From contig RBNI01000390.1 of the NCBI GenBank assembly GCA_003990745.1, positions 1 to 32,226 of the forward strand: a DNA stretch of 32,226 nucleotides. The letters run 5' to 3'. A model generated the notes under the pieces. The model worked only from the letters and a program-made list of their open reading frames with translations. It was not told where the DNA came from and made no database searches. The position numbers and the translations under genes are program-made. How positions within the stretch are numbered: position 1 is the stretch's first letter; each line of letters begins with the position of its first letter. Below, in pieces: positions 1-9,179 of this stretch. This DNA comes from Jimgerdemannia flammicorona (Eukaryota > Mucoromycota > Endogonomycetes > Endogonales > Endogonaceae).

Positions 1-114
1 TTTTCTTTTACTATTATTGAATTCTTTAATAATAGTATTTTTTAAAAAATAAATTAAATAAAATCTGAGTTTTAGATATTTTGTAAATTATTTAAAATTT
101 CAATAGTTATATAA
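1..114. other. AT-rich flank of the left LTR
   Basis: This stretch is almost entirely A and T and has no coding frame I recognise. It does not match the sequence upstream of the other family A LTR, so it is flanking DNA outside the repeat that begins at 115. Confidence 0.5.
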
Positions 115-283
115 TATAATAGTGATCTTAAAATAGTAATATCATTACAGAAGACAGCCTTTTCTTACAAGTCATTAGATTGGAGTATAAGAAGATCATA
201 TAGTATAACTCATCTAAGCTATAAGATGAGTAATGATAATAAACTATAAGTCATGATAACTATAAGATAGATATCTCAAGGAA

Positions 284-291
284 TATAAAAG
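284..291 (+). promoter_or_regulatory. TATA box upstream of the LTR ORF, copy 1
   Basis: TATAAAAG lies 91 bp upstream of the ATG at 375. The same box at the same distance is kept in the LTR copy at 25066-25073. Promoter function is inferred from motif and spacing. Confidence 0.5.
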
Positions 292-374
292 AAGAACCAA
301 GAAACTATAGTAGCAGTAACTCAAACAAGACTTACAAAATCCTGAAATAGTTCAAAAGACTTATTATAAACAAA

Positions 375-1253
375 ATGCTTACTGTTTATCAAATTATAAG
401 ATCTAGGAATTATCAAGGATTCTCAGTCTAAAAAAGGATATTCTAAGACATTAGGAGAGCTATGAGGACCTGTACTAAAAGGATTCCTAGCCTCAACCTA
501 AGTACTGGTGACTCTTATTACTTTATCTTCTACTGCTGTGAAATGGAGATAAGGATCACTACTATTACTAAATACCTCTAGATATGGTAGAAATATAAAA
601 TAAGAAATCTCTTCTACTAGAAATTCCCTCAGGCCAGTCTCTAAGAGATACATACAAGATACCATCTTTATAGATATATATGAATTGAGAATAGTCAAAA
701 AGATCCATCAGATCTTCAGACATACACTTTGATCAATTCCTAACTTAGAGTATACTAGAGTCTCAGACTTCAAAAAATTATCAGCTCACTATACAGATAC
801 ACTAGAGGCCATAGTAACTACAGAAGCCTAATCCACCATCACTCTCAAAAGTGATAAGGTAGAAGAGTTCTAGAATTTCATTCTCAAGAATAACTCAGAT
901 CAATTTCTATAAGAATTAATCTCAGTATTCTAAGGCCCCAGTATTCAGATTAGACCCCCTCAAGATCTCACCTTTGTTCTCTACTTTATGGCAGAAAATA
1001 TCATAGATTAGAGAGCCTTTGATCTCCTTACTCCTACCACTACTGCCAAATGTAATGATATCATTAGTAATAACATTATCTCACTAATTGATATGTATGA
1101 AATATACAAAATGTATAAAATATACAAAATGAATAGAATGCTTACAGAAATATTCACTGATCTTATTTCTTTCAAAGACATTCTATCTCTACCTCTAGCC
1201 TTAATGATAGTAATAAAGATAAAGTCTCTAGAATTCTGAACATTCTGCTTTAA
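375..1253 (+). pseudogene. LTR-encoded ORF of family A, copy 1 (decayed)
   Basis: In the plus frame from ATG 375, a protein-like reading with scattered TAA, TAG and TGA codons runs to a TAA at 1251-1253, and a homologous reading occurs at 25157-25997. Conserved stretches include RIPSLNLST, the region around LEAIV, and ITLKSDK. This copy keeps a middle segment (ENIID, then NIISLIDMYEIYK) that is less clear in the other. Stops fall where Gln or Trp would be expected. There is a small indel near 645 relative to the other copy. The product would be about 280-290 residues, soluble and Lys/Ile-rich, with no domain I recognise. It lies wholly inside the LTR, upstream of the gag-pol TATA box. Confidence 0.55.
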
Positions 1254-1428
1254 GTTTTTTATATAATTGTTAAAATTATTCTAATATTCTGATCTTATAT
1301 AACTATTTGTATAGGCACTCAAATTTATACTTATAATCTGAAGTTTTCTATATTTAAGTATCTTATTTATTTAGTTATTGGAATTTATATTTAGTTTTAT
1401 AACTTAACAATCATTAAATTATATTTTA

Positions 1429-1438
1429 TATAAATACC
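1429..1438 (+). promoter_or_regulatory. TATA box for gag-pol transcription, left family A LTR
   Basis: TATAAATACC, within TATATAAATACCTCTCTC, lies about 280 bp before the LTR end. The same motif is at 26217-26226 and, on the minus strand, in both G1 LTRs. It probably marks the end of U3. Confidence 0.55.
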
Positions 1439-1718
1439 TCTCTCATTTTCTTTAAAATAAAGTCAGTATTAAAATACTCAAGTATTTAAATATCCAACTA
1501 CTTAAGAGTATAAAAGTTTCAGTTCTCTACTTAATTCTATATAAGTAAATCTAAAAGACAACAGAACAGTTTAAAGATAAGAAGTTTAAGAACTATAAGA
1601 CCTTGGGAAGATACTTTAATAGAACTTGCTTATAAGAAACTTGTAGTTGGTCTAAGAGATACATATACCTTAAAGAGAATCTGATATACTTGGAGAACTT
1701 AGTACTCACTATATGATA

Positions 1719-1740
1719 ACTTGGTGCCTATTGACTAGTG
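1719..1740 (+). other. Candidate primer-binding site, copy 1
   Basis: ACTTGGTGCCTATTGACTAG follows the LTR end directly. A TTGGTGCC-type start close to the LTR is what a tRNA-primed element would show. The copy at 14493 has the decayed form ACTTGATATC. The tRNA was not identified. Confidence 0.4.
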
Positions 1741-1779
1741 ATATCATTAGGACCTCTCACTTTCAAGCTGAATAATAAA

Positions 1780-2034
1780 TAACTACTATATACAATAACT
1801 ACTCTGACTATAAGAGTTACCCCTGTAAGAATTCAAGATAAGATAGAAATATATCCCCCCACATTCTATGGATTTATTACTGAAGAGTCAATCCTAACCT
1901 TTATTAAAAACTTTGAACAATTTGCCACCATATGAGCTCTTAATATTGAAGTACAATTAGCCCTTCTATCTGTTAGCCTCAGAGGACCTATCAGAGATAA
2001 GTTCAATATAGTCACCATTGCTAACACTAGTACT
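1780..2034 (+). pseudogene. gag 5' fragment, family A copy 1
   Basis: The plus-strand reading gives a retrotransposon Gag capsid start with the pattern FYGFITEES...FEQFATIWALN...LLSVSLRGPIRDKF. It matches the gag at 14545-15032 codon by codon and diverges abruptly near 2034. Gag forms the virus-like particle. Only the first 80 or so codons remain here, and no capsid C-terminus or zinc knuckle follows. Confidence 0.65.
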
Positions 2035-2639
2035 ATAACAGTTCTAGTTTCTTTAAGAGAAAACAGCTAAATCTGGAAGTTCTAGTTAGCCTAAAGTAGC
2101 TTAAAGAGATTCTTAAAGGTTCAAGTGTTCTTAAAGAATTTCTGAGAGAAAATATTTAAGCTTTATTCAGGCAGAGAATAAGGATATTTATATATAATCT
2201 GAAAGAAAAATCCAGAAGGATCTTGGAAAGAAAGAGAAATGCCAAAAAATAGATTCTCAGCAAAGCTGACAAATACTGTTCTACAATGTTCCAAAAGGTT
2301 CTATGACTAGCTAAGATAAGATACTTAGTACTAAGAAAAGGCAAGAATGTTCTAGTAGTGTCTGGGTACTAAGAAAAGATTTCTAAGCAAGTAGAAGGTA
2401 GCAGAACATAGTAGAATGTTTAAGAAATGACAAAAAAAGACTAACTAAAAGATGCAAAAATGTACTAAGACTAAATATAACTGTGAAATTATTATATTTC
2501 TCTCTCCTTAAGAATTAATATTCTTATTAAGTTCTCAGATAATACAAGACTAGATATACTTAACTAAAATTTCTCAAACTTATATCAGTATATTGGTGGG
2601 AATTAGTCATCCTTATATAAGGCAGAGGGCCTATTATCA
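2035..2639. other. Decayed sequence, no recognised gene
   Basis: AT-rich, purine-biased debris with runs of AAGAAA and AGAAAG and stops in every frame. It lies between the broken gag and an integrase-like scrap, so it may be the remains of a pol gene, but I found no protease, RT or zinc-knuckle motif in it. Confidence 0.4.
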
Positions 2640-2797
2640 GACTAACTAACTAGGAAGGATTCAAATCCAGTTAGTAGCTTCATTTCAGTGGACTTCTGAT
2701 TTATTAAATATTCTGCTAATTCTAGGATCTCAAAGTAAACTTCTAATACATAAGGTACTGGTCATTACTATAGATCATTGATAATTTAAAGAAGTCA
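2640..2797 (+). pseudogene. Possible integrase core scrap
   Basis: Plus-strand readings in two neighbouring frames resemble the start of a Ty3/gypsy integrase core: FISVDF, then about 22 codons later LVITIDH followed by FKEVTI. This fits the usual spacing of xxxDF...LVIVDRFTK. A one-base frame change and several stops separate the two parts. It abuts the end of chromodomain element B on the other strand. The call rests on short motifs only. Confidence 0.35.
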
Positions 2798-2992
2798 CTA
2801 TAGAGATTGGGCAATGTATTTTGCCTCAAAGTCTTGAACTAGATCTTAAGAGTTCTTAAGGTTGACCAGTAGTTCCCAGATAGTATTATATTTAGGATAG
2901 CCCATCCACTTGACTAGATATTCAAAATGACAGTAGCAGATTTGTTTGTCAAGGATTTTCTCAGCTTTATACTCAATATAGTCTTCAATAAT
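2798..2992 (-). pseudogene. Chromodomain C-terminal end of gypsy element B (broken by G1)
   Basis: The minus-strand reading starts at the G1 insertion point and gives IEDYIEYKAEKILDK, then EYLVKWMGYPKY and a Trp-Glu, with a stop at 2798-2800. This is the chromodomain fold pattern (EYEVE..L..R....EYLVKWKGY....TWEP). In chromoviral integrases this domain reads histone marks and steers insertion to heterochromatin. The upstream part of the same gene is at 13702-14218, on the far side of G1. Removing G1 and one copy of the 5-bp duplication rejoins the two in one frame, ending PMIIEDYIEYK, the usual lead-in to this domain. Several codons carry transition stops. Confidence 0.75.
2988..2992. repeat. 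Target-site duplication of G1, left copy (ATAAT)
   Basis: ATAAT immediately precedes the TGTAAG start of the left LTR. The identical ATAAT follows the right LTR at 13697-13701. Five-base duplications are typical of Ty3/gypsy integrases. Confidence 0.9.
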
Positions 2993-3481
2993 TGTAAGAG
3001 GGTTGCTTTTTAGGGTAACTGTTACGTAGTTCTAGAAGGGTTTTCTGGAAGTTCTGAATATTTCTGGAAGACCATTTTCTTATGGTCAAGATCAATTTCA
3101 TATGGAGTACATCCTCTACACTTATTGATTTCAAGATCAGGTTGATGTCTCAACCAAAGTCCTTTTTCAGACTAGTTCTAGATGTTCAGGATTTTCCATA
3201 TTTCAGGAAGTTCAAGAAACTAAGACCAGCTTAGTTGAATTGGCATATCGCTGCAAACAATACCCAATTTAGGAAATTTCATGACAGAGTTAGGAGTAGG
3301 ACCTAATGGGGAGCAGAATTACTTAAGAGTGGTTTATGGGTTATTAAATAGGTTTATTTGCTATTCATGATATTGCTATACTAGGAGTAGTTGTGTGAAG
3401 GGATATTGTGGGGAAGTGCTCAGGAGTTGTGTTCAGATTGTTCAAGTGTTCAAGTCTGAGATTCTGAGGTCTGGGAGAGGG

Positions 3482-3491
3482 GGTATTTATA
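3482..3491 (-). promoter_or_regulatory. TATA box for gag-pol, G1 left LTR
   Basis: On the minus strand this reads TATAAATACC followed by C-rich sequence, matching the gag-pol TATA box of family A. It lies downstream of the LTR ORF and roughly 490 bp before the LTR's 3' end. In the left LTR it would fire outward. Confidence 0.5.
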
Positions 3492-3681
3492 CTAATGAGG
3501 GGCTATCTGGACTATACTAAATATGGGTGTAGTACTAAGTGCTTTGCTGAGTCAGAATGCAGTCATATAGTACAAGTGTGATCTGACATGTCAAGAGATT
3601 GTCTGACTGCTGAGTCAGTTCACAGTCATATCATACAAGGCTAATCTAACTACACTATGACTGCTAACCTATTTGTGGTTT

Positions 3682-4779
3682 TTAGGCACTGTCTGGATAG
3701 TCTTTGATGACATCACCATCGATTGCTTTATCTCTGATGAAGTAGTTATCTAGGAAAAGTAGTTTGCAGATTACTTCTCTTTGTTCGCTGAGGTAGTAAT
3801 ACATTGGAACTTCATCTCCATCCCACAGGATAGCATTGTCTGTCTCATATGCTAGATAAGATATTGGTGGGCGAAGAAGGGGTGCATTGTTTTCGCTTTC
3901 GTCAGACTCACTGTCTGTATACCTTCTATAGGTTATAGCACTATGAGTTACAGGGTTGTAGTATGCTAGCGGCTGTAGTTCATGTTGCTCGTACTCGGGT
4001 GGTGGAGTGGTTGGTTCGATCTCGAGGGTTATCTGAAGGTACAGGTTGTGTTCTCCGGTCTCTTCGTTGTAGTTGAAGTAATCAGGAGTAAATGCGGGTT
4101 GGTATTCATGCCAGTGGTCATTGTCCCAATAAGTCTTGTATGTGGTTATGAACTGTTGTAAGTTCATCGGCAAGGTTGGCAGTATGATCAGGGTTGGTAG
4201 AGATCCTTGGCTTGAGGTCATGTCGGTATCAGAAGAATCATTGTCTTCTGCTTTGTCTTCGTCAAAGTTGATTATATCATAGACATCCTTCATAGTGTAT
4301 CCAACTTGGGGCATTTGCAGGATATGGTCATTGGGGTGCAGGAAGGTTCTGTTGGTAGTCTGAACGTATTTGAGATACTTGTGGTTGAGTTCTTATATCA
4401 TATCATCGATTTGGCCGTAGGATAGGGTAGCAACTATTTCGCTGGTAGTAACTCGGAGGCAGGGAATAAAGGTGCTATACTCATAGAAGAGTTCTTGGTA
4501 TTTGTGGGGAATGAGCTTCTGGTGTTGAGACATCTGAGTAATGTCTATATCATGGTAGTGTTCGATCATGTCTTCTAGGAGGTGGCCGATCTGGTAGTAG
4601 CTTGAGATTTGTCCAATTCGGTGGGCCTCATTAAGCATGTTCAGGGCATTCCATCGGGCTTCCACGAAGTAGAGGGGTGCTAGGCTATGGATATTCATAA
4701 GAGATAGAGGGGGTGTGGCTCGGTTGACAATGGCATTCCAAATGTCAGTGCGGATGTGGTTGTAGATTTTGGTAGTCAT
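3682..4779 (-). pseudogene. G1 LTR-encoded ORF (left LTR), nearly intact
   Basis: This is a minus-strand ORF of 365 codons, ATG at 4777-4779 and TAA at 3682-3684, entirely inside the LTR. It is open except for one TAA at 4393-4395, where a Gln codon changed by one C-to-T would fit. The N-terminal half (to about residue 140) is helix-prone with many His and Tyr. The middle has an acidic stretch (FDEDKAEDND) and TPPPEYEQHE; a second acidic patch, SESDESENN, follows. There is no signal peptide, membrane segment or known domain. The right LTR carries the same ORF with identical length and ends. It lies about 70 bp behind a TATA box and reads in the element's sense direction. Function unknown. Confidence 0.7.
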
Positions 4780-4845
4780 GTTTGTGTATTTGGAAGTTGT
4801 AGTTGTTATTTGTTTTGGTTCTGCTTCGATGTATCTTGGTATTCA

Positions 4846-4852
4846 GTATATA
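4846..4852 (-). promoter_or_regulatory. TATA box upstream of the G1 LTR ORF, left
   Basis: The minus strand reads GCATATATACTG, about 70 bp upstream of the LTR ORF start at 4779. The same motif and spacing occur in the right LTR at 13476-13482. Function is inferred. Confidence 0.45.
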
Positions 4853-5097
4853 TGCATCTGTTCTTAATTGGTAAGATTCCATTTGTATGAATCTTGTGTT
4901 CTGTGACTTTGTATTGACTCAGCTTTGTGTGCTGTGACTTCATATTGACTCAGCTTTGTGTGCTGTAACTTCTGTTTGACTCAGCTTCATAATCATACAG
5001 GTGATTTCCAGATTTTGTTTGAAGGTCGTGTGTAAGTTCGGTGGCTTGTTAAGAGGGTGATGTGTGATTTCTGTGGCTTGGAGGTTGTACGCTTACA

Positions 5098-5112
5098 ACT
5101 CTCCCCTTCTTA
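5098..5112 (-). other. Polypurine tract of G1
   Basis: On the minus strand AAGAAGGGGAGAGT runs directly into the TGTAAG of the 3' LTR. This is the usual place and composition of the plus-strand DNA primer in LTR elements. Confidence 0.85.
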
Positions 5113-5552
5113 GCTTTTGACATTCTCGTCAGGGCCTTCTAATTTTGTTCTAGTGTTGTTACACTATTTGGGAGGTCAAAAGTCCAGTAAAGTCCATTTT
5201 TTCAGAAAGTGGCATGCTTGTAGTACAGTTGCCTAATGTGTTGAATTCACATGTTAAAGGGTCATATGTTCAATGCCATGCACCAGAAGTGATTCTGACA
5301 TCATTCACTACTGGAGAATTTCCTCTAAGGAATCTTCTTAAATGTCTATGCCTTGTTTCCCACCAGTGGTACGGGGAGAATAGGCTTGCTTTCAGTTTTG
5401 CTATTTTTTCCAGAGGATCAGTATTCTTTTGTTCTGTCTTGCTGAGTTCTTGATTAGGTTCATGATAATTATAATGTTCGGGAAGGTAATATATGTTATA
5501 TACTGATAGGTGCAGGAGTATTCAGTATTCAGTTGTTCAAGGAATCATATTC
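5113..5552 (-). pseudogene. C-terminal extension of G1 Pol after the chromodomain
   Basis: The polyprotein frame continues past the chromodomain for over 100 codons, with interspersed transition stops, toward about 5150. Readable stretches include NYHEPNQELSKTEQK and YDPLTCEFNTLGNC. The extension is polar, with no domain I recognise. It may be a family-specific tail of integrase, or the reading may have outrun the true stop. The plus-strand ORF here is antisense and carries no family signature. Confidence 0.35.
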
Positions 5553-5693
5553 CTGAACTAACTCAGTAGCATTCTGGAGATTGGTCTTGGGTTCCCATGT
5601 TGCATCATAGATTGGATAACCTTTCCATTTAATGAGATACTCAGGGTGGTTCTTGTGGCCATGTCTGTTGAGGATTTGTTCAACTTCATATTC
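5553..5693 (-). pseudogene. Chromodomain of G1 integrase
   Basis: The minus-strand reading gives EYEVEQILNRHGHKN, then HPEYLIKWKGYP and ATWEP, about 47 residues. It keeps the aromatic positions Tyr, Trp and Trp that form the methyl-lysine cage of chromodomains. In chromoviruses this module targets integration to H3K9-methylated chromatin (known for the family). It is in frame with integrase upstream. A TAG sits in place of Trp just before the domain. Confidence 0.88.
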
Positions 5694-5849
5694 TTTCTAG
5701 TCATTAATAATGACAGGTGCAGGTGCTTCTGTTATCCGGTTCAGGAATAGTTCATCATCATTGTCATTGTATCGCTTGAGACGTTGGACATTGAAGACTG
5801 GATGAATCTTAATGGTGTCCAGTAGTGCCAATTTGTAGGAGGTCAGAGA

Positions 5850-6860
5850 GACTTGTGAAATGACTTCAAATGGTCCAATGAACTTGCTGTTCAGCTTTGT
5901 AGATGGTCTGTGCTTGAGGTTGTCAACTCAGTATCCTTGGATGTCTAATAGAATCTTTTCTCTAATATCAAAGGTTTCTTCTCGGCGATGCTGGTTAATA
6001 TACTGTGACTGTTGTTCTTGAGCTTGTGATAAATTCTCAATTGTGATCTGGCTTAGATTATGTATTCGGAGTAAGAATTCTTCAACAGCTTCGACTGTAG
6101 AGGGTTCTTCAGTAGTTTGGATGAGCATCAGAGGAGTGTTTGGGTTTTGTCCAGTGTTGGCGAAGAATGGGGTCATTCCAAGAGAGGCTTGCTTGCTGTT
6201 GTTATAGGCAAACTTGATTGCAGTAAGGTGTTCATGCCAATCATCTTGTCTGTAGGAAACATAGTTTCTTAGTATTTGTTCCAGAGTTCAGTTCATTCTT
6301 TCAGTTTGGCCATCAGTTTCAGGGTGAAAGGCTGTAGATAGTGCAAGTTTCATTCCAAGGTGTGCATAGAGGGCTTTCCAAAAATGGCTGGTGAATTTCG
6401 GATCTCGGTCACTAACAATGATCTTAGAAAGACCATGATAGTGGAAGATATTGTCAAACAAGAGTATAGCTATGTCTGGTGCTGTTGCAGTAGTGGTGAT
6501 TGGTACGAAGTGAGCTTGTTTGCTAAGATAGTCTACAAAGACAACAATTGCATCTTTCCCGTTCTTGGTTCGGGGTAGTTGTATAATGAAGTCCATAGAG
6601 ACTTGTTCTCAATTAGCAGATGATAGTGAGATAGGATGGAGTAGACCAGGTTTTGCTAGTATTGAGGACTTGTTCCATTGGCAGGCATCACAGGAAGTGA
6701 TGTAGGTTTTGAGTTGATCTGCCATTTGGGGCCAATAGAAGTTTCGGGAGATAACTTCATAGCATTTATTAAATCCTAAGTGTCTAGCTGTAGGAGTATC
6801 ATGACATTCGAATAGGATAGTCCTTCGGAGGTCTCAGTTGTTTGGAACATACAATCTGTC
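5850..6860 (-). pseudogene. G1 integrase
   Basis: The integrase joins element cDNA to host DNA. In the reading direction there is an HHCC zinc domain (His pair near 6790-6770, then CDACQ near 6680) and the catalytic core. The core shows MDFIIQLPRT with the first Asp, then VSDRDPKFTSHFW with the second Asp, then HPETDGQTER with the catalytic-Glu region near 6320. Next comes a C-terminal part with SKFIGPFEV, the GPF/Y module, before the chromodomain. Open segments are broken by a few TGA, TAG and TAA codons of transition type. A neighbouring plus-strand ORF (6360-6578) is an antisense shadow. Confidence 0.88.
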
Positions 6861-7029
6861 CTTGTAGTAGATAGCATTGTCCTTAAGTTGGTATTGATTG
6901 TACTGGATATACTTATCAGCATCATCACTGTTCAGAATTTCTCAGAGTACTTGAGCTTCCTTATCATTAGCACATGCTGTGATAATTTGTTCTATGATGG
7001 AGTTTGTAACCAGGGTGAGAGTTTGGATG

Positions 7030-7400
7030 ACTTCTTCAATAAGTGGTCTGGAGATTGCATCAGCAACAATGTTTTCCTTGCCAGGGTGGTACTGGATTTC
7101 ATAGTCAAAGTTGGTGAGGACTTTCATCCATCTGGCTTGCTTTCAAGAAAGGGTAGCTTGGGTCTTGATGTTGACTAATGACTTGTAGTCAGTCAATATG
7201 GTGAAGTGTGCTCCTTCTAGGTATGATTGCTATTTGATCAGAGTGTCTACAATGGCTAACATTTCCTTCTCGTGAGTTGCATAGTTGATTTCGGTATCAT
7301 TGAACTTGCGGGAGTGATAGGCCACAGGGTGTCCTTTTTACATGAGTACTGCTCCAAGAGCTAGGTCAGAGGCATCAGTAGTAACTTCATATGGTAGGGC
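7030..7400 (-). pseudogene. G1 RNase H
   Basis: RNase H degrades the RNA strand after minus-strand DNA synthesis. The reading begins TTDASDLALGAVL (first catalytic Asp), then VAYHSRKFN, NYATHEKEMLAI (catalytic Glu), TDYKSLV and YHPGKENIVADAISR (last catalytic Asp). This is the normal order for Ty3/gypsy. In-frame TAA, TAG and TGA codons interrupt it. Frame and direction match RT on one side and integrase on the other. Confidence 0.87.
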
Positions 7401-7589
7401 AGGATTTGCCACTTGAAGTACTGGAGTGGTTATTAAGACATCTTTCAGTGCTTGGAAGGCTATATCTTGTTCGGGTCCCCAGTTTGCAAGATTGTTGAAG
7501 TCTTTCTCTTGTTTCATAGTCTAGGGTTGTTCTTCTTTCTTGCTGTGCTTGGTCATTTGGGTAAGAGCAGTGGCGATTTTGGCAAAGTT

Positions 7590-8345
7590 GGCAACAAATC
7601 ACCTGTAATAGTTTGCTAATCCCAGGAATGACTGGAGGTCTTTCAGCTTCTTAGGTATGGGCCAATCCTTGATTGCGGAGATTTTGCTGGGGTCCACTTT
7701 GATTCCATTCGGTGTGACAATATGTCCAAGGAATTGAATTTCTTTCAGGAGGAATTCACACTTGCTGAGTTTTGCAAAGAGTCGGTTCTCTCGAAGTTTC
7801 AGTAATACTAGTTCAAGGTGTTCAAGATGTTCTTCCAGGGTTTTGCTGAAGACTAGGATGTCATCAATATAGACAACAACAAATTTGTCCAAGTATGGGT
7901 GCAGAATGGTATTTATCAGTGTCTGGAAGGTTGCAGGTGCATTAGTTAAGCCAAAGGGCATAACCAGGAATTCGAAATATCTATAGCGAGTTTGGAAGAC
8001 TGTCTTGTAGATGTCTTCTTCTTTCATGGCAATTTGCCAGTAACCATTTCGCAGGTCAAAAGAGCTCATGAATTGTGGGTTGGTAAGCCTATTGAATATT
8101 TCATTGATTCTGAGTAGTGGGCAACAGTTCTTGATGGTCTGTTTGTTGAGGTCACGGTAATCAATACACATTCTCAGGTCTCCTCCTTTCTTGACAATAA
8201 AGAGGACTGGTGTACCATAAGGTGATACACTGGGTCTGATGAATCCTCATTCCAGGAGTTTGTCAATTTCTTTCTTGAGTGCATTGATTTCTCTTGGAGA
8301 CATGTGGTAGATTGACTTGAAGGCTGGCTTGGCATCTGGAATAGT
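7590..8345 (-). pseudogene. G1 reverse transcriptase
   Basis: Reverse transcriptase copies the element RNA into cDNA. A 190-codon stretch (8171-7599) is fully open and starts [15 protein letters not shown]. It contains the [10 protein letters not shown] motif with the first catalytic Asp, [13 protein letters not shown], and the YIDD box at 7860-7871 with LVFS after it. It ends FLGLANYYR. The N-terminal part upstream ([18 protein letters not shown]) is in the same frame after one TGA. The catalytic aspartates are intact, so damage lies outside the active site. Confidence 0.92.
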
Positions 8346-8689
8346 CTTGATGGCATGGTCCACTGCTCATTTAGGAGGTAGGCCTTTCAGAAGCTTCTTC
8401 GGAAATATGTCTCAGAATTTCTGGAGTAGTGGTCTGACATGGCTGTCAATTTTGGAAAAGTCTTCTTCAGAGTTCTCAGATTCTCCTTTGGATGGATGGA
8501 TGGAGATAGCAAAGAGAGGGCATTTCTTGGCCAATTTCTTAAGTTGTAGTTTGTTTATGTGAGTGATCTTTGGTCCAGAGTCACTAGTATTGAGTGTGTC
8601 CTTTTTACCTTGCAGTTTGAAGTTGTGGCGTCCTTTCTTAATGGTCAGAGAATGGTTTACCCAATCGATCATGGGGTTCTCTTGTTTTA

Positions 8690-8990
8690 ACCATGGAGTT
8701 CCAAGGATGATTTCGTTGTCAGGGAGTGGTACAATTTGAAGGATAATATGTACTTGATAGTCACCGATTCAGAAGGGTAGGTTGCAGACTTCCTTGCTAA
8801 TGACATATGAGGTTCCATCAGCTGTGGCAACTGCTTGAGTTTGTTATACTGGAGAGGTGAAGACCTTGAGTCTGTTGGCTGTTTCTTCATTGATAAAGTT
8901 GCCTGAGGCACCACTGTCTATCATGATCTTGACAGGTGCTCGATTGACAAAAGCTTTAAGTGTAAGCAGTTTGTCTGATCCAATGGTGGT
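8690..8990 (-). pseudogene. G1 aspartic protease
   Basis: The protease cleaves the Gag-Pol polyprotein. The active-site loop VKIMIDSGASGNFI has DSGA at 8907-8918. The second conserved segment EIILGTPWL near 8700 is the flap-distal ILG motif. One TAA in a Gln position interrupts the middle. The domain follows the dUTPase and the Cys/His module in the same frame and precedes a basic spacer to RT. Length of about 100 residues is normal for retropepsins. Confidence 0.87.
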
Positions 8991-9029
8991 GATTTCAGTT
9001 GTAGGAGCTATCCTTCTGTTGGTTCTTCT

Positions 9030-9160
9030 TTGAGCCAGTTCGTTGATACAAGAGAAGCAATCATCAATCATTCAGAAAGAGTACATTCCAATACCATGGG
9101 GGCATTGGTCACTTGGTACATATCCATCTTCGATTTTCTTGTAGAATTGTTCTTCTTTAT
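9030..9160 (-). pseudogene. Cys/His module between dUTPase and protease in G1
   Basis: The reading is FYKKIEDGYVPSDQCPHGIG, then MY, a TGA in a likely Trp or Arg position, MIDDCFSCINELAQRR. Cys-Pro-His (9102-9104 is the Cys codon) and CFSC (9048-9059) could bind one zinc ion. The same pattern occurs in family A at 21235-21380 (YVP, PH, MY, then DxxSxI), where the Cys codons have become Tyr by G-to-A. I do not recognise the family. Conservation between two distinct elements suggests a real domain. Confidence 0.55.
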
Positions 9161-9179
9161 TCATGGTAGATTGGACTGG

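Larger units (their letters stand above)
115..1718 (+). repeat. 5' LTR of a Ty3/gypsy element, family A, copy 1
   Basis: This block aligns along its whole length with 24897-26501, and its 3' end also aligns with 14219-14492. The shared block opens TATAATAGTG and closes ...TGATA; the other copy closes TGACA, which suggests original TG...CA ends changed by G-to-A and C-to-T. It is followed at once by a primer-binding-like sequence and a gag start, so here it acts as a 5' LTR. It contains two TATA boxes and a decayed sense ORF. No matching target duplication with the copy at 24897 was found, so I treat it as a separate, 3'-truncated element. Confidence 0.8.
2993..5097 (-). repeat. G1 3' LTR (left)
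   Basis: TGTAAGAGGG... to ...GCTTACA on the plus strand, 2105 bp. It aligns with 11623-13696 throughout and differs mainly by C/T and G/A changes. At one place (near 3024 and 11650) one LTR has TG and the other CA, as expected if an original CpG decayed on opposite strands. The length is large for a fungal LTR because it contains an ORF of about 365 codons. A 420-bp piece of the same family is at 30626-31044. Confidence 0.92.

Noticed and set aside
498..698. Minus-strand ORF in the left family A LTR, with a homologue at 25205-25501
   Set aside because: The plus strand carries the longer reading conserved in both LTRs with transition-type stops. The minus ORFs are its complement, open because TAG and TAA on the sense strand do not make stops in antisense.
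1088..1140. Short ATACAAAATG-type repeats in the left LTR
   Set aside because: Part of the LTR ORF reading (EIYKMYKIYKM) and shorter in the other copy. A simple local slippage product, not a separate feature.
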